From NCBI RefSeq assembly GCF_003259435.1, contig NZ_QLMA01000001.1, positions 434,001 through 498,000 of the forward strand: DNA of 64,000 nucleotides. The letters run 5' to 3'. How positions within the stretch are numbered: the first letter of the stretch is position 1; each line of letters opens with the position of its first letter. Below are positions 9,142 to 18,431 of this stretch, in pieces. The translations under genes were made by a program, and so were the position numbers. The notes under the pieces were generated by a model that was given only the letters and a program-made list of their open reading frames with translations, searched no databases and had not been told where the DNA came from. The stretch is from Chitinophaga dinghuensis (GTDB taxonomy: Bacteria > Bacteroidota > Bacteroidia > Chitinophagales > Chitinophagaceae).

Positions 9142-11232
9142 ATGAACCTGAAGAAAATGAAATACCTATTGTTGATTTGTCTGTTGTTAACTGCCGGAGT
9201 TGTATCCGGACAAAAGGCAGAAGTGAATGCCACCCGAATTGTAGGCCGCGCTCAGGCTTACAGTATTAAGTTGCGTTGGGCAGTCACCAATGCCAGGGCC
9301 TGGAAACTCAGTAATCAATATGGTTTCCAACTGACGCGTTATACCATTCTCCGCGATGGTAAAATGCTGACTAAACCGGAAATGCAGGTAGTAAAAACGG
9401 AAGGTTTCCGTCCTCGTCCTTTAGATGAATGGGAAACCATTGCCAACAAAGACAATTACGCTGCTGTGATTGCACAGGCCCTTTACGGAAAGGATTTTGA
9501 TGTGAGTGGAGGTAGTGGCTCCGGCGTGGCAAAGATGATCAACCAGGCAACGGAAGCGGACCAACGTTTTTCCATGTCCCTCTATGCCGCAGATAACAGT
9601 TTCGATGCCGCTGTAATGGCCGGCTGGGGATATGAAGACAAGACTGCCAGACCGAATGAAAAATATCTCTACAGACTTACCTCCATGGTCCCGGCCAACA
9701 AACTGAAAATTGATACCTCCAGTGTTTATATCGGCATTAATGATTTTAAACCTTTGCCTAAACCGGGTGATATAGGTGGACTCTTCGGTAACAGATCGGT
9801 TATTCTCAGTTGGGATTACACGTTGTTACAAACGTTCTATACCTCTTATGTGATTGAATGTTCCAAAGATAGTGGCAAGACCTTCGAGAAGCTCCCTGGC
9901 CTTCCCGTGACGAACTTTAATAAGAAAGATAAGAAGGCGTCTCCACGGATGTATTATATCGATTCTCTGGCAGATAACAATCATCAATACCAGTATCGGA
10001 TCAAAGGCGTTTCTCCATTCGGAGAAGTAGGACCCGCCTCCAATGCAGTGGTAGGTAAAGGCGTGAATACGCTTGCCTTTGTGCCCAATATCCGTACAAA
10101 AACCGTAGACGAAAAAAACGTAGTGACACTCACGTGGGAGTTTGAAGCGGAAGGCAATAAATTCATTAAAGGATTTAGACTGAACCGCGCCAACAAAGCG
10201 AATGGAGCTTATACAGTAGTGGTAGATAATATTGCGCCTACCGCCAGAGAAATAACCTACGATAAACTCTTTCCATCCAATTATTTCACCATTACAGCAG
10301 TAGCGAAAGAAGGCGAATCAACCGTTTCTTTCCCTGTACTCGTACAGCCAATTGACTCAGTGCCTCCAGCGGTACCTACAGGATTGGTAGGTATTGTGGA
10401 TAGTACCGGCATTGTTACCCTTACCTGGAAAGCCAATACAGAACCGGATATCCTGGGATATAAAGTTTTCCGTGCCAACAGAGATGGAGAAGAATTAGTT
10501 GCCCTCGTAGATTCAGTGCATCATAAAAATACTTATCGGGATTCCATAGGTGTGAAAAACCTCAATAGCAAAGTGTATTACACGGTTGCAGCATTGGATA
10601 GAAACTATAACCAATCCGCCAACTGTCCGGTAGTAATGTTGAAAAAGCCAGACCTGGTGCCTCCTGCAAGTCCTGTCATTACAGGCGTTCAGGTACTCAA
10701 CGATGTAGTAGCATTAAACTGGGAACCTAGTCATTCTGAAGATGTGGCCTTCCATATTGTTTATCGTAAAGAAGGCAGAGATAGTGCCGACAAATGGCTG
10801 AACATTCAACAGCTCGACAAAAATGCAAATCGTTTTACAGATAAACTGGTAGAGACAGGCAAGACTTACTTCTACCTCGTTATTGCGAAGGACAGTAGTG
10901 GGCTGGAATCTATACCAGTACAGCCTGTTACGGCATTTGTGCCTTTGAATCCCAAAGATTTAGGCGTACGTTCTTTTGATGCATATGTGAATAAAGAGCA
11001 ACGTTATATCGAATTATTTTGGAAAGACAACGTTCCGCAGGTAGCGGAATACCAGTTGTATAAAGGTGTGAAAGGAAAAGGCGTAACGCTGTGGAAAATT
11101 GTAAGACCAGGTCAGGGAAATCGGATCGTAGATGATAAACCCGCTGCTGGCGCTACTTATGAATATGGTATCCGGATCGTTTCTGATTCCGGCGCCATGG
11201 GAAAATATAAATCAATTGAAGTCATATACTAA
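9142..11232 (+). CDS. Secreted fibronectin type III repeat protein
   Basis: This 696-residue protein has a signal peptide (LLLICLLLTAGVVSGQ). From about residue 220 to the end it is made of FN3-like modules. These are marked by VILSWDY, VVTLTWEF, IVTLTWKA, VVALNWEP and IELFWKD strands, PPAVPTG and PPASPV linkers between modules, and YYTVAALD / YFYLVIAKD strands near each module end. FN3 modules mediate protein or carbohydrate contacts outside the cell. There is no C-terminal sorting domain and no lipobox. It is tightly packed between two other giant secreted genes. It may be a partner or spacer of the surface complex; this is inference from gene order. Confidence 0.75.
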   Translation: MNLKKMKYLLLICLLLTAGVVSGQKAEVNATRIVGRAQAYSIKLRWAVTNARAWKLSNQYGFQLTRYTILRDGKMLTKPEMQVVKTEGFRPRPLDEWETIANKDNYAAVIAQALYGKDFDVSGGSGSGVAKMINQATEADQRFSMSLYAADNSFDAAVMAGWGYEDKTARPNEKYLYRLTSMVPANKLKIDTSSVYIGINDFKPLPKPGDIGGLFGNRSVILSWDYTLLQTFYTSYVIECSKDSGKTFEKLPGLPVTNFNKKDKKASPRMYYIDSLADNNHQYQYRIKGVSPFGEVGPASNAVVGKGVNTLAFVPNIRTKTVDEKNVVTLTWEFEAEGNKFIKGFRLNRANKANGAYTVVVDNIAPTAREITYDKLFPSNYFTITAVAKEGESTVSFPVLVQPIDSVPPAVPTGLVGIVDSTGIVTLTWKANTEPDILGYKVFRANRDGEELVALVDSVHHKNTYRDSIGVKNLNSKVYYTVAALDRNYNQSANCPVVMLKKPDLVPPASPVITGVQVLNDVVALNWEPSHSEDVAFHIVYRKEGRDSADKWLNIQQLDKNANRFTDKLVETGKTYFYLVIAKDSSGLESIPVQPVTAFVPLNPKDLGVRSFDAYVNKEQRYIELFWKDNVPQVAEYQLYKGVKGKGVTLWKIVRPGQGNRIVDDKPAAGATYEYGIRIVSDSGAMGKYKSIEVIY

Positions 11233-11270
11233 ATTATTTCATAGTTGTTAATCATCCTTATCCTCAGCCT

Positions 11271-14200
11271 ATGAAACGAGTTTTACTATTTTTATTGTTG
11301 TTAGCCCCGGTAATGTTGCCGGCACAAACCACTATGGATGCAGGTTACCAGGTAGACTGGCGATTTAACTTTCATCATGGTGGCAACTGGCCATGTGGTA
11401 ATTATGTACGTTATCATCTTACGTTGACGAATGGGTCAGTAAGACAGATGATAAATTATGAACAAGGTTGGATAAAGTGTAATACCGGATTTAATATCAA
11501 TGAAGGGAATACCATCTATCTGAATACTTGGGAAATTCCTTCCAATATTCGTTTTACATACGATATTACCACACAGAGAATCAACAGCGGAAGTTGTAAT
11601 ACCTGTAAGGGAACCGGCTATTGGACGCCATCCTATGATACTTATCTACATACATTCTCCGATTTATGTAATGTGAATGTTTATAGAAGCTGGACGGATG
11701 GACCGGAAAATGGTAATTATTCCTTTAAGGTGACTCCATTTATTAATAAACTGCTCACTACTAACACAGAAAATAATATCCTCCCTGAGCTGGGAAATGT
11801 TATCCTGACTGCGCCGGCTGGTTTGCCCCGCGCGATGTATAACTGGGAGTACAATGTAAATGGGGGCGCATTTCAACCGTTACCAGCAGGGATATCCACT
11901 GCCACAGAATACCAACGCACCTTTACTGCTACGCAACTGTTTGGCGCCACACAGGCAGCCGCCTACTGCGCATCTGCTGCACGTATCGGTTTCCGTATCC
12001 GGCTTTGCAACAATATTTATAACAACGGTATACTCTACCTCACCTGCCGACTATCAGCACCGCAGCCTCTTTCATTCACGCAGAATGAAATCCTTTGTGC
12101 TGGCGGTAAAGGAACACTGAAAGTACATTTTAGTCGCGCTTTAAGAAATGACTTGCAAGAGCAACTGACCATCAGATTGGCGGACCCTGTTACCAAGATC
12201 ACCAAGGTGGAAATGACTAACATCACCCTGGATGCCAATAATGATTACACCTGGCCAGTACCTATCAATGAAGATAACTACGAAGTGAATTTCACAGGTA
12301 CTTATGTGCCCTTCGGTGGATTTGCAGCCATTGCTACTTATACCGGCGATCCGGCTTATTTCAAACAGATAACGGTACAAGCGCCGCCACCAGTGGTTTT
12401 CAATGTAGTGAAAAGTAATGATGAAAGATGTTATCAAAGTAAAGACGGGGTGTTTACGGTGAGTGCAAGCGGTGGAAAGCAAGGATTTGTGCTGAAACTC
12501 AAGAAGCCAACAGATGCCGATTATGTATCTTATCCGATGCCTGGAAACGCTATTACTATTAGTGGTTTAGCCAAAGGAAGTTACCTGGTGCAGGTGGTGG
12601 ATAAGAATGATTGTCAGGGTAAAAATAACAGGAATGAAACGATAGAAACAGTAATAGTAGACGGGCCTTCTACGCCATTGGATGCCATCAGCGCCACAAT
12701 GAATGATCCGCTGGCATTTGGTTCCTCCGATGGTAGTATAACCGTATATCTGAAAGGAGGTACGCCATTCCCGGGGCCAGCCTTATACCAGGTAACCTGG
12801 AAAAGAAGCGATGGCACCATTATCAGCAATGCCACTAACAGTCCGGGTTCCAGCAATGATTACATTACTAATATCAGCAATTTGCCACAAGGCACTTATA
12901 CGCTGATCGTTACCGATAATAATTTCTCCGCTGTTACTACGGGTAATCCGGCAGGATGTACCTATACGGCTAACTATACGCTGACGCAACCGCCTAAATT
13001 GTTGGTCACTGCGTTTATCCGTGACAGTGTGCTTTGTAATGGCGATAAGAATGCAACTTTATCGCTTACTGCGCAAGGTGGTAAACCTAAAGTAACCGGT
13101 CAACCTTACAAATATGAATGGTTTGTGATTACAGGAGGCATTACTACTTCTATAGGTACCAGTCTGGATCTGGATGCAGTAGGTGCGGGTGATTACCAGG
13201 TGACTATTACAGACGCCAATGGTATCACTGCCACTTCGAATGTTGTTCATCTCATCGATCCTCCGGTACTCAAAGCACAGCTAAGTACAAGGAATGTCAG
13301 CTGTTTCAGTGGCTCCGACGCAACTATCTCCAGTACAGTCACTGGTGGAACCGGCACTTACCGGTATAAATGGAATACCAATGCTACCACGCCAGGATTG
13401 ACAGCTGTTCCGGAAGGGGATTATGATGTGTTAATCACGGATGTACATGGTTGTAACGTGCATGAATATACGAGTATTACACAGCCGTCCAGAGAGCTGC
13501 GGATTGAAGAACAACAAACCATTTATCCATTGCAATTCGGTTCCGCTGATGGTAATATCCGTGTAGTCGTTAACGGTGCCACACCAAAAAAAGACGGCTC
13601 CTATCAGATTACATGGACCAAATCCGACGGGACTGTTATCTCCCAACATACTGATAATACCGTTGCGAATGGTTATCAAACTTATGTGGATAACCTACCT
13701 GCGGGTAAATATATGCTCACTGTAACGGACTCGCTCTATGATCCTACAGCTATTGCCAGTGATAGGCAGACTTGTTACCTACAAAGGGAATTTGAGCTGA
13801 TAGAGCCGCCATTACTCACTATCCATATTGATTCTATCCATTATGTATCCTGCAAATCAGATGCAGATGCCATTCTGAAAGCGATTGCAGATGGTGGTAT
13901 ACCGCTGGATAGTACGCCGAAATACAGGTACGATTGGTATCGTGTGGATAACGGAACCAGAGTGGCTTTGAATGACCGCAGAGAAACAATCACCGGGTTG
14001 CCGGCTGGTACTTACCAGGTGCGGGTAACAGACTTCAATAATATCCAGAAATATAGTCAGTCGTTTGTAGTAGTAGAGCCAGATTCGCTACTGGCGCCAT
14101 TGTCGACCCGAGATATCAGTTGCTATGGCGGTAATGATGGATTTGTGAAAACCACTGTCACCGGCGGTACGCTGCCTTACACTATTTCCTGGAGTAACGG

Positions 14201-16127
14201 TAGTTCTGATATTGCTTTGAATGACATGCCGGCAGGTACTTATAATCTGACTGTAGTGGATGCGCATGGATGTATGGTGAGCCATGATACGGCTTTACAC
14301 CAGCCTGCTACGCCATTAGCCATTGAGGCAGAAGAATGGAAAAATCCGCTGGCCTTCACGTATACAGATGGTTACATTAAAGTGACTTTCAAAGGTGGAA
14401 CCAAAAAAGCAGATAACGGTTATGATGTAGAATGGAAGAATCAGTTGGGGCAGACACTTACCACCGTGACCAATACGGTTACACCAAATGGATACGAGAG
14501 CTTGCTCAGCCAGGTAGGCGATGGTAAATATACGGTTACTGTGAAAGATGCGCAGTTCTCCAGAAGTACTAACGGTAGCGTAACTGGGTGCTTTGTAACG
14601 GAGACGTATACACTGAAAGAACCTCCATTGCTGGAAGCTGAAATTGAAAGAACACGTATTGTTACCTGCTATAAACGTACGGATGGTCAACTGACCGCAC
14701 ATGCGAAAGGAGGTATTCCAGCAACTAACGGTCTACCATACACGTATGATTGGTATAGAGTGGAAAATGGTGTGGAGACACAGTTACCAGGAAGAGATAG
14801 CATACTCAAAGGATTAGGTGCGGGCTTCTATCTTGTGAAAGTAACAGATGAAAATAGCATCACCAGATCTTCTCCTGTATTTGAATTGGTACAACCAGAT
14901 ACCTTGTCCGTAACGCTGACCAGTACGCCGGTTTCTTGTGAAAGCGGTCAGGATGGTACGGCTACTTCCACTGTAACTGGTGGTACATCTCCATTTACCT
15001 ACGAATGGACAACTGGTGATAACACCCCGAATATCAGCAATGTGACAGAAGGTACCTTCTTTGTATTTGTGAAGGATGTGAATGGATGTGTGGCGCAGAA
15101 TACGGTGGAGATCTACATTCCGGGCGGTATTAAAACGGATGAAGTAGTGACGCAACCACTTTGTAATAACTACTGCGATGGCGCTATTACCCTGAATATG
15201 AGCGGTGGAGTACCTCCATATCGTTATGAATGGAATGATGGTATCACCACAAAAGACAGAACAGGATTATGTGCGGGTAATTACACCGTAACCATCACCG
15301 ATCATAACAACTGTAAACGTATTCAGCATTTCGTATTGAATAATCCTGCACCGCTGAAAGTTGATTTAGGTACAGAGAGAACCTTGTGTAATGGTCAAAC
15401 CTTCACCATTAACGCGGCTATAGCAGATCCCCGCGCTACTTATTCCTGGACGGGCAGTAACGGATTTACTTCCAATATTCCGGAAATAACCTTCTCGCAA
15501 CAGGGAGATTATCAGCTGGTAGTAACAGATGGTAATGGTTGTTCCGGTACGGGTACATTGCGTGTTAAACAAACCCGTGCAGATATTGCGGCAGAGTTTG
15601 TGGCATCTACACAGGTTTTCAGAGGAGAGTATGTTAGCTTCATCAATATCAGTAATCCACGCCCCGAATCGAATGAGTGGATTATTCCCACAGGAAGTAA
15701 CATCAAAATTTTACAGAACACGCCTTTGCTGGCAGAATTACAGTTTGCAGATACAGGTACTTATGTGATTCAGTTGAAATCGAAAGTGGGCGCCTGTGAA
15801 GCGCTGTTCTCGAAATCTATTAAGGTACTGGATGATCAGCGCATTCCAACGCCAGGCGGAGCGAACGCGCCGTTTATCAAAACGTTTGAGATCTCTCCAA
15901 ATCCTAATACAGGTCAGTTTGCGGCCCGCATTACGCTGGATAAAGCCTCTGGCATCAGGCTGCGACTAGTGAATATCATGTCCAACCAGTTGGTAAGCGA
16001 TCGTCAGGCGAGTGGGGCGGCCGACTATAACCTAACCTATAGTTTATCAATTCCGGCAGGTACCTATGTGATGGTATTGGAAACGCCATTGGGTAATATG
16101 ATCAGGAAAATAATCATCAACAACTAA
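11271..16127 (+). CDS. Large adhesin-like protein with SprB-type repeats and T9SS C-terminal sorting domain
   Basis: This 1618-residue protein begins with a Sec signal (MKRVLLFLLLLAPVMLPAQ). Residues about 1-270 are Cys-containing and unlike the rest (CNTCKGTGYW, WPCGNYVRYH). From about 380 to 1380 it carries at least a dozen SprB-like modules, each with a Cys, a GG turn, a YxWxxG strand and a closing VTDxxGC. Nine of these form three exact 273-residue super-repeats. The last about 85 residues (ISPNPNTGQF, NIMSNQLV, GTYVMVLETPLG, IRKIIINN) match a type A T9SS sorting domain, so the protein should cross the outer membrane by T9SS and be anchored or released. SprB itself is a gliding adhesin of Flavobacterium. 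Context suggests display or delivery of the toxin encoded downstream. Confidence 0.85.
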   Translation: MKRVLLFLLLLAPVMLPAQTTMDAGYQVDWRFNFHHGGNWPCGNYVRYHLTLTNGSVRQMINYEQGWIKCNTGFNINEGNTIYLNTWEIPSNIRFTYDITTQRINSGSCNTCKGTGYWTPSYDTYLHTFSDLCNVNVYRSWTDGPENGNYSFKVTPFINKLLTTNTENNILPELGNVILTAPAGLPRAMYNWEYNVNGGAFQPLPAGISTATEYQRTFTATQLFGATQAAAYCASAARIGFRIRLCNNIYNNGILYLTCRLSAPQPLSFTQNEILCAGGKGTLKVHFSRALRNDLQEQLTIRLADPVTKITKVEMTNITLDANNDYTWPVPINEDNYEVNFTGTYVPFGGFAAIATYTGDPAYFKQITVQAPPPVVFNVVKSNDERCYQSKDGVFTVSASGGKQGFVLKLKKPTDADYVSYPMPGNAITISGLAKGSYLVQVVDKNDCQGKNNRNETIETVIVDGPSTPLDAISATMNDPLAFGSSDGSITVYLKGGTPFPGPALYQVTWKRSDGTIISNATNSPGSSNDYITNISNLPQGTYTLIVTDNNFSAVTTGNPAGCTYTANYTLTQPPKLLVTAFIRDSVLCNGDKNATLSLTAQGGKPKVTGQPYKYEWFVITGGITTSIGTSLDLDAVGAGDYQVTITDANGITATSNVVHLIDPPVLKAQLSTRNVSCFSGSDATISSTVTGGTGTYRYKWNTNATTPGLTAVPEGDYDVLITDVHGCNVHEYTSITQPSRELRIEEQQTIYPLQFGSADGNIRVVVNGATPKKDGSYQITWTKSDGTVISQHTDNTVANGYQTYVDNLPAGKYMLTVTDSLYDPTAIASDRQTCYLQREFELIEPPLLTIHIDSIHYVSCKSDADAILKAIADGGIPLDSTPKYRYDWYRVDNGTRVALNDRRETITGLPAGTYQVRVTDFNNIQKYSQSFVVVEPDSLLAPLSTRDISCYGGNDGFVKTTVTGGTLPYTISWSNGSSDIALNDMPAGTYNLTVVDAHGCMVSHDTALHQPATPLAIEAEEWKNPLAFTYTDGYIKVTFKGGTKKADNGYDVEWKNQLGQTLTTVTNTVTPNGYESLLSQVGDGKYTVTVKDAQFSRSTNGSVTGCFVTETYTLKEPPLLEAEIERTRIVTCYKRTDGQLTAHAKGGIPATNGLPYTYDWYRVENGVETQLPGRDSILKGLGAGFYLVKVTDENSITRSSPVFELVQPDTLSVTLTSTPVSCESGQDGTATSTVTGGTSPFTYEWTTGDNTPNISNVTEGTFFVFVKDVNGCVAQNTVEIYIPGGIKTDEVVTQPLCNNYCDGAITLNMSGGVPPYRYEWNDGITTKDRTGLCAGNYTVTITDHNNCKRIQHFVLNNPAPLKVDLGTERTLCNGQTFTINAAIADPRATYSWTGSNGFTSNIPEITFSQQGDYQLVVTDGNGCSGTGTLRVKQTRADIAAEFVASTQVFRGEYVSFINISNPRPESNEWIIPTGSNIKILQNTPLLAELQFADTGTYVIQLKSKVGACEALFSKSIKVLDDQRIPTPGGANAPFIKTFEISPNPNTGQFAARITLDKASGIRLRLVNIMSNQLVSDRQASGAADYNLTYSLSIPAGTYVMVLETPLGNMIRKIIINN
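12708..15164 (+). repeat. Three 819-bp (273-residue) coding super-repeats
   Basis: Anchor codons of the motif PLxFxxxDG lie at 12708, 13527 and 14346, exactly 819 bases apart both times. Each unit contains three different SprB-like modules in the same order: one beginning PLAFGSSDG, one beginning with a lone Cys and GGxP (QGGKPK, DGGIPL, KGGIPA), and one with SCxxGxDG...TVTGGT. The DNA has diverged but the length has not, which points to old duplication under length constraint. Confidence 0.85.
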
Positions 16128-16136
16128 TCGGAGCCT

Positions 16137-18431
16137 ATGTGTAAAAGAATGAAATTACTTCACAAACATTTGCTGACAGCCTTACTCACACTAATGCTGT
16201 CGGCAATCTGGGCCGGTTCCGAAGCGCAGAATTTTCCTGTAACAGCCCAGGTACAGGTATTGCCGCCGGTATCTGCGCAGATAACGTCTTTATATCAGGG
16301 AACCCGTCCGAAAATGATTGTCACGCTGATCAATACGGATATGCGTAAGCCTGTATTGAAAGTGCGTTTACGATTCACTATTAAAGGAACCCTGGCTACT
16401 TTGCGCAACAAGGATTACGCCTATTATCCGCCAATTGAGCTGGAAGCGGGTGTGCCGTTGCAGCTCACCCTGGATGATCTGGCGCCTTATTTCAAAACAG
16501 ATAACCTGGATATATCCGGTATTCCCAGCTGGCAGTTTGCACAAACCAGTAAGTTGCCCGATGGCTACTATACCTATTGTGTGGAAGTAATAGAAACTAT
16601 AAGTGGGCAGCAGGTGAGTAGTCCGCAATTGGGATGTTCTCCCACGGTATGGATCACTACCAGCGAGCCACCTTTATTGAATCTCCCAAAGAAAGGAGAG
16701 ACCGTAGCGATGAGAGATCCTATGAACCTCATCTTCAACTGGACGCCGCGTCATATGAATAGTCCGAATGCCGCATTCCAGACACAATATGAGTTTACCA
16801 TTGCGGAGTTATGGGATACGATTACACCACCGGAAGCTGCATTTTCCAATACGCCTCCATTGTATCAGGAAATAGTAAATACTACGACTTTCCTCTATGG
16901 GCCGGTGAATCCGCCATTATTGCCCTACAAACGATATGCATGGCGAGTGCGAGCTATTGCTAAGCAGGGATTAGATGAGTATGATATCTTCCGGAATAAT
17001 GGGTATAGTGAAATATTTTATTTCAGTTTACAGGAAGACTGCCAGCCGCCGCAGATGGTTGCCTCCTCTGTGGAAAATGGTAAGATCACCATTTCCTGGA
17101 GTCCTTCTCCGAAGATGTTTGAATACCGTGTCGAGTATAGGGAGCAAGGTAATTCCGACGCTTCCTGGTTCAATATGAAGACCACGGATGACAGAGTTAC
17201 CCTTTATGACGTATTACCAGGCCGTAGTTACGAATATCGGGTGGGTGGTTCCTGCACAGAGGGTATTACTTCATTCGGCGATATCAGGGGCTTTAAAGTA
17301 CCGCAGCGAGATACTGCGTTGATGAGTCGCTGTGGTCTGATTCCTAATATCAACATTTCCAACCGAACCCCAATAGCCCAGCTGGTTTCCGGAGATATGA
17401 TTTTTGCTGGCGACTTCCCGGTACGTATTATCACTGTTAACGGAGCAGGTTCATATAGTGGTACTGGTTATGTGATGGTACCATTCCTGGGAGATCAGAA
17501 AGTAGCTGTGAACTTCAATGGCATCACCGTGAATACGGACAGGAAGCTGATTGGAGGCGTAATCATGACCACGTATGACGCCAATAAGAAACTGGCGAGT
17601 GTAGGGGAAGTGGTGAATGCCATCAAGGATTTGGCAAGTGTGGTGAATGATCTGGGCCGGCTTAGTCTGGATATGAATTACCTGGATTACAAAAAGATTA
17701 CGGAGGAGCTGCGGAAAATGGCGGAAGATGAGTTGCCACAGGAGTTGAAAGACAGAGTGATTGCGGCAGCTGATAAGATGGATAAGGCGAAGACGGATTA
17801 TGACCAGGCGAAGAAAGAATACGACGAAGCTACTACGCCAGAAGAGAAATCCAAAGCCAAAGAGAAAATGAAGGCCGCGCAATCGCAGTTGGAGGAGGCG
17901 AAGAAAGAGGTGGAAGCGGTGAATAAAGAGAAGCAGAAGTTGATTAAAGCGGCCTCCGACCTAATTATAAAAGCTATCAAATCGCTGAAAAATGATATTA
18001 AAACCGGAGATAGTGATAAGCAAAATTATCAGAATGCTTTAGATGCACTGAAATCTCAGGTGGTAACTAATGCTGGTGAAACACTGCCAAGTGGATGGGG
18101 GGTAGCTGATCTCGGCACAGCGGAAGAAGAGGCATCTGATCAGGTAATGAGTGACCGCAGACAGTTTACACAGCAAGTCAGGGACCTATATTCCTTAAAG
18201 CTTTTGTACATCCGTGGAGAGTTGTTTAAGGCCTTCTTCAAATACTTCGACTCCTCTGATAAAGTGAGTCAGGAGTTTGGTAAGGATCCGGTTGTAAATG
18301 GTCGTCAGTTGTTGAAAGAAGTACTGCAGAAAAAACAAGACAAAGTACCTGATGATGAAATAATAGAATTCATCAAATCCAGCTTGATAAAATATCTTGA
18401 AGAAACCGCAAAAGAAGTATCCTATGAATAA
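16137..18431 (+). CDS. Secreted FN3 and coiled-coil protein
   Basis: This 764-residue protein has a signal peptide ending at about SEAQ. The first 300 residues are strand-rich (VQVLPPVSAQITSLY; LIFNWTPRH). An FN3-like module follows at about 305-395 (KITISWSPS, YEYRVGGSC). Residues about 515-640 form a long charged coiled coil (AKEKMKAAQSQLEEAKKEVE), and the C-terminal part is helical. The start ATG is preceded by CCT, matching neighbours. Its stop overlaps the toxin start by eight bases (ATG at 18424, TAA at 18429), so the two are translationally coupled. This makes it a strong candidate for a dedicated partner, chaperone or scaffold of the toxin. I know no family name for it. Confidence 0.75.
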   Translation: MCKRMKLLHKHLLTALLTLMLSAIWAGSEAQNFPVTAQVQVLPPVSAQITSLYQGTRPKMIVTLINTDMRKPVLKVRLRFTIKGTLATLRNKDYAYYPPIELEAGVPLQLTLDDLAPYFKTDNLDISGIPSWQFAQTSKLPDGYYTYCVEVIETISGQQVSSPQLGCSPTVWITTSEPPLLNLPKKGETVAMRDPMNLIFNWTPRHMNSPNAAFQTQYEFTIAELWDTITPPEAAFSNTPPLYQEIVNTTTFLYGPVNPPLLPYKRYAWRVRAIAKQGLDEYDIFRNNGYSEIFYFSLQEDCQPPQMVASSVENGKITISWSPSPKMFEYRVEYREQGNSDASWFNMKTTDDRVTLYDVLPGRSYEYRVGGSCTEGITSFGDIRGFKVPQRDTALMSRCGLIPNINISNRTPIAQLVSGDMIFAGDFPVRIITVNGAGSYSGTGYVMVPFLGDQKVAVNFNGITVNTDRKLIGGVIMTTYDANKKLASVGEVVNAIKDLASVVNDLGRLSLDMNYLDYKKITEELRKMAEDELPQELKDRVIAAADKMDKAKTDYDQAKKEYDEATTPEEKSKAKEKMKAAQSQLEEAKKEVEAVNKEKQKLIKAASDLIIKAIKSLKNDIKTGDSDKQNYQNALDALKSQVVTNAGETLPSGWGVADLGTAEEEASDQVMSDRRQFTQQVRDLYSLKLLYIRGELFKAFFKYFDSSDKVSQEFGKDPVVNGRQLLKEVLQKKQDKVPDDEIIEFIKSSLIKYLEETAKEVSYE

